From an uncultured Actinomycetes bacterium (GTDB taxonomy: Bacteria; Actinomycetota; Thermoleophilia; Gaiellales; F1-60-MAGs149), in NCBI GenBank assembly GCA_903873565.1, contig CAIQOY010000012.1, forward strand, positions 1 through 6,933: a stretch of DNA of 6,933 nt, read 5' to 3'. Both the position numbers and the translations under genes were made by a program. The notes below the pieces were generated by a model. The model did not search any database and was not told where the DNA came from. It worked only from the letters and a program-made list of their open reading frames with translations. The first letter of the stretch is position 1. The number at the start of each line of letters is the position of its first letter. Below are positions 6,631-6,933 of this stretch, in pieces.

Positions 6631-6652
6631 GCGCGGGGCCTGAGCCCGGCGC
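6631..6652 (-). terminator. Second hairpin, next to the convergent Mrp gene end
   Basis: The arms gcgcggggc (6631-6639) and gcccggcgc (6644-6652) form eight GC pairs with one G-G mismatch around the loop ctga. On the minus strand it begins 6 nt after the stop of the Mrp-type gene, mirroring the first hairpin's position relative to the plus-strand gene. Again there is no T-run. Assignment to the minus-strand gene rests on its position only. Confidence 0.45.
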
Positions 6653-6658
6653 TCGGGA

Positions 6659-6933
6659 TCAGACGATCTTCAGCGGCTTCCTGATGCGCTGCACGGGGTC
6701 CTGCGTGCGCATCGAGTGCAGCCGCTCGGCCAGCTCGCGGATCGCCACCGCGGCGGGGGAGTCGGGCTGCGAGACCGTGAAGGGCACGCCGACGTCGCCG
6801 CCCTCGCGCAGCGCGGGCTCGAGCGGGATCTGCGCGAGCAGCGGCACCTCGAGGTGGCCGGCGAGCGACGCGCCGCCGCCCGACCCGAACAGCTCGTCGC
6901 GCTCGCCGCAGCAGGGGCAGACGCGGTAGGCCA
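6659..6933 (-). CDS. mrp: Mrp/ApbC (NBP35) family Fe-S cluster carrier ATPase, C-terminal part
   Basis: Read on the minus strand, the frame is open from the right edge to TGA at 6661-6659 and gives 90 residues. They carry the family's C-terminal signature: the cluster-binding Cys motif VCPCCGERDELFG (Cys at visible residues 5, 7 and 8), GGG, then VPLLAQIPLEPALREGGDVG at 29-48 and DSPAAVAIRELAERL. The P-loop, switch regions and start lie beyond the window. Members are cytoplasmic P-loop ATPases that bind and transfer [4Fe-4S] clusters as dimers, using the conserved CPxC cysteines. Here the motif reads CPCC, with an additional Cys between the usual pair. After the normal domain end there is a short basic tail (RIRKPLKIV). 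It converges with the secreted-protein gene, leaving 59 nt between the two stops, so it is transcribed separately and is probably unrelated to the central pair. Confidence 0.92.
   Translation of the reverse strand, partial: AYRVCPCCGERDELFGSGGGASLAGHLEVPLLAQIPLEPALREGGDVGVPFTVSQPDSPAAVAIRELAERLHSMRTQDPVQRIRKPLKIV

Noticed and set aside
4679..6643. Plus-strand alternative-frame open frame of 654 codons inside the secreted-protein gene
   Set aside because: The translation is Arg/His-rich noise; the main frame has a signal peptide, paired Cys and an Ig-like domain.
6684..6929. Plus-strand open frame of 81 codons at the right end
   Set aside because: It lies opposite the clear Mrp-family C-terminus, which continues to the right edge on the minus strand.

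Overview
The window is very GC-rich (about 70% by eye), with codons ending mostly in G or C, GTG used as a start, and tightly packed genes. A Cys-paired Ig-like module of the 'GxW..SYxW...YxCxVTATN' type closes the large secreted protein. I associate that module with exported proteins of the actinobacterial class Thermoleophilia (Solirubrobacterales and relatives). This placement is an inference from composition and protein style; no rRNA or other taxonomic marker is present.

Layout: (1) 1-562 (+), the C-terminal 186 residues of a metallo-beta-lactamase-fold metal-dependent hydrolase of the UPF0173 type, cut by the left edge. (2) 567-1397 (+), a complete DUF1028 protein 4 nt downstream, probably in the same transcript. 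(3) 1398-1479, a short gap with the ribosome binding site of the next gene and no promoter I can defend. (4) 1480-3684 (+), a membrane-anchored pentapeptide-repeat protein with a Gly-rich tail. (5) 3681-6599 (+), a 972-residue secreted protein whose start codon overlaps the previous stop codon (ATGA). (6) 6600-6658, two adjacent hairpins between convergent genes. (7) 6659-6933 (-), the last 90 residues of an Mrp/ApbC (NBP35) Fe-S carrier ATPase, cut by the right edge.

The housekeeping-type genes at both ends are recognisable. The unusual part is the central pair at 1480-6599. Two large extracytoplasmic proteins appear translationally coupled: an anchored beta-solenoid and a secreted, disulfide-rich protein. 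The secreted protein changes composition sharply. Its first ~330 residues are Arg-rich and have no Cys. The following 558 residues contain no Lys or Arg, and its 14 cysteines fall into seven adjacent pairs. It also carries an amphipathic Ser/Thr-rich strand pair that could be a beta-hairpin. I recognise no described system here. A cell-surface assembly (anchor plus displayed or released protein) is the most economical reading, but it is an inference. The solenoid itself has a regular 21-residue (63-bp) variant of the pentapeptide coil. No tRNA, rRNA, CRISPR array, insertion sequence or integrase was seen.
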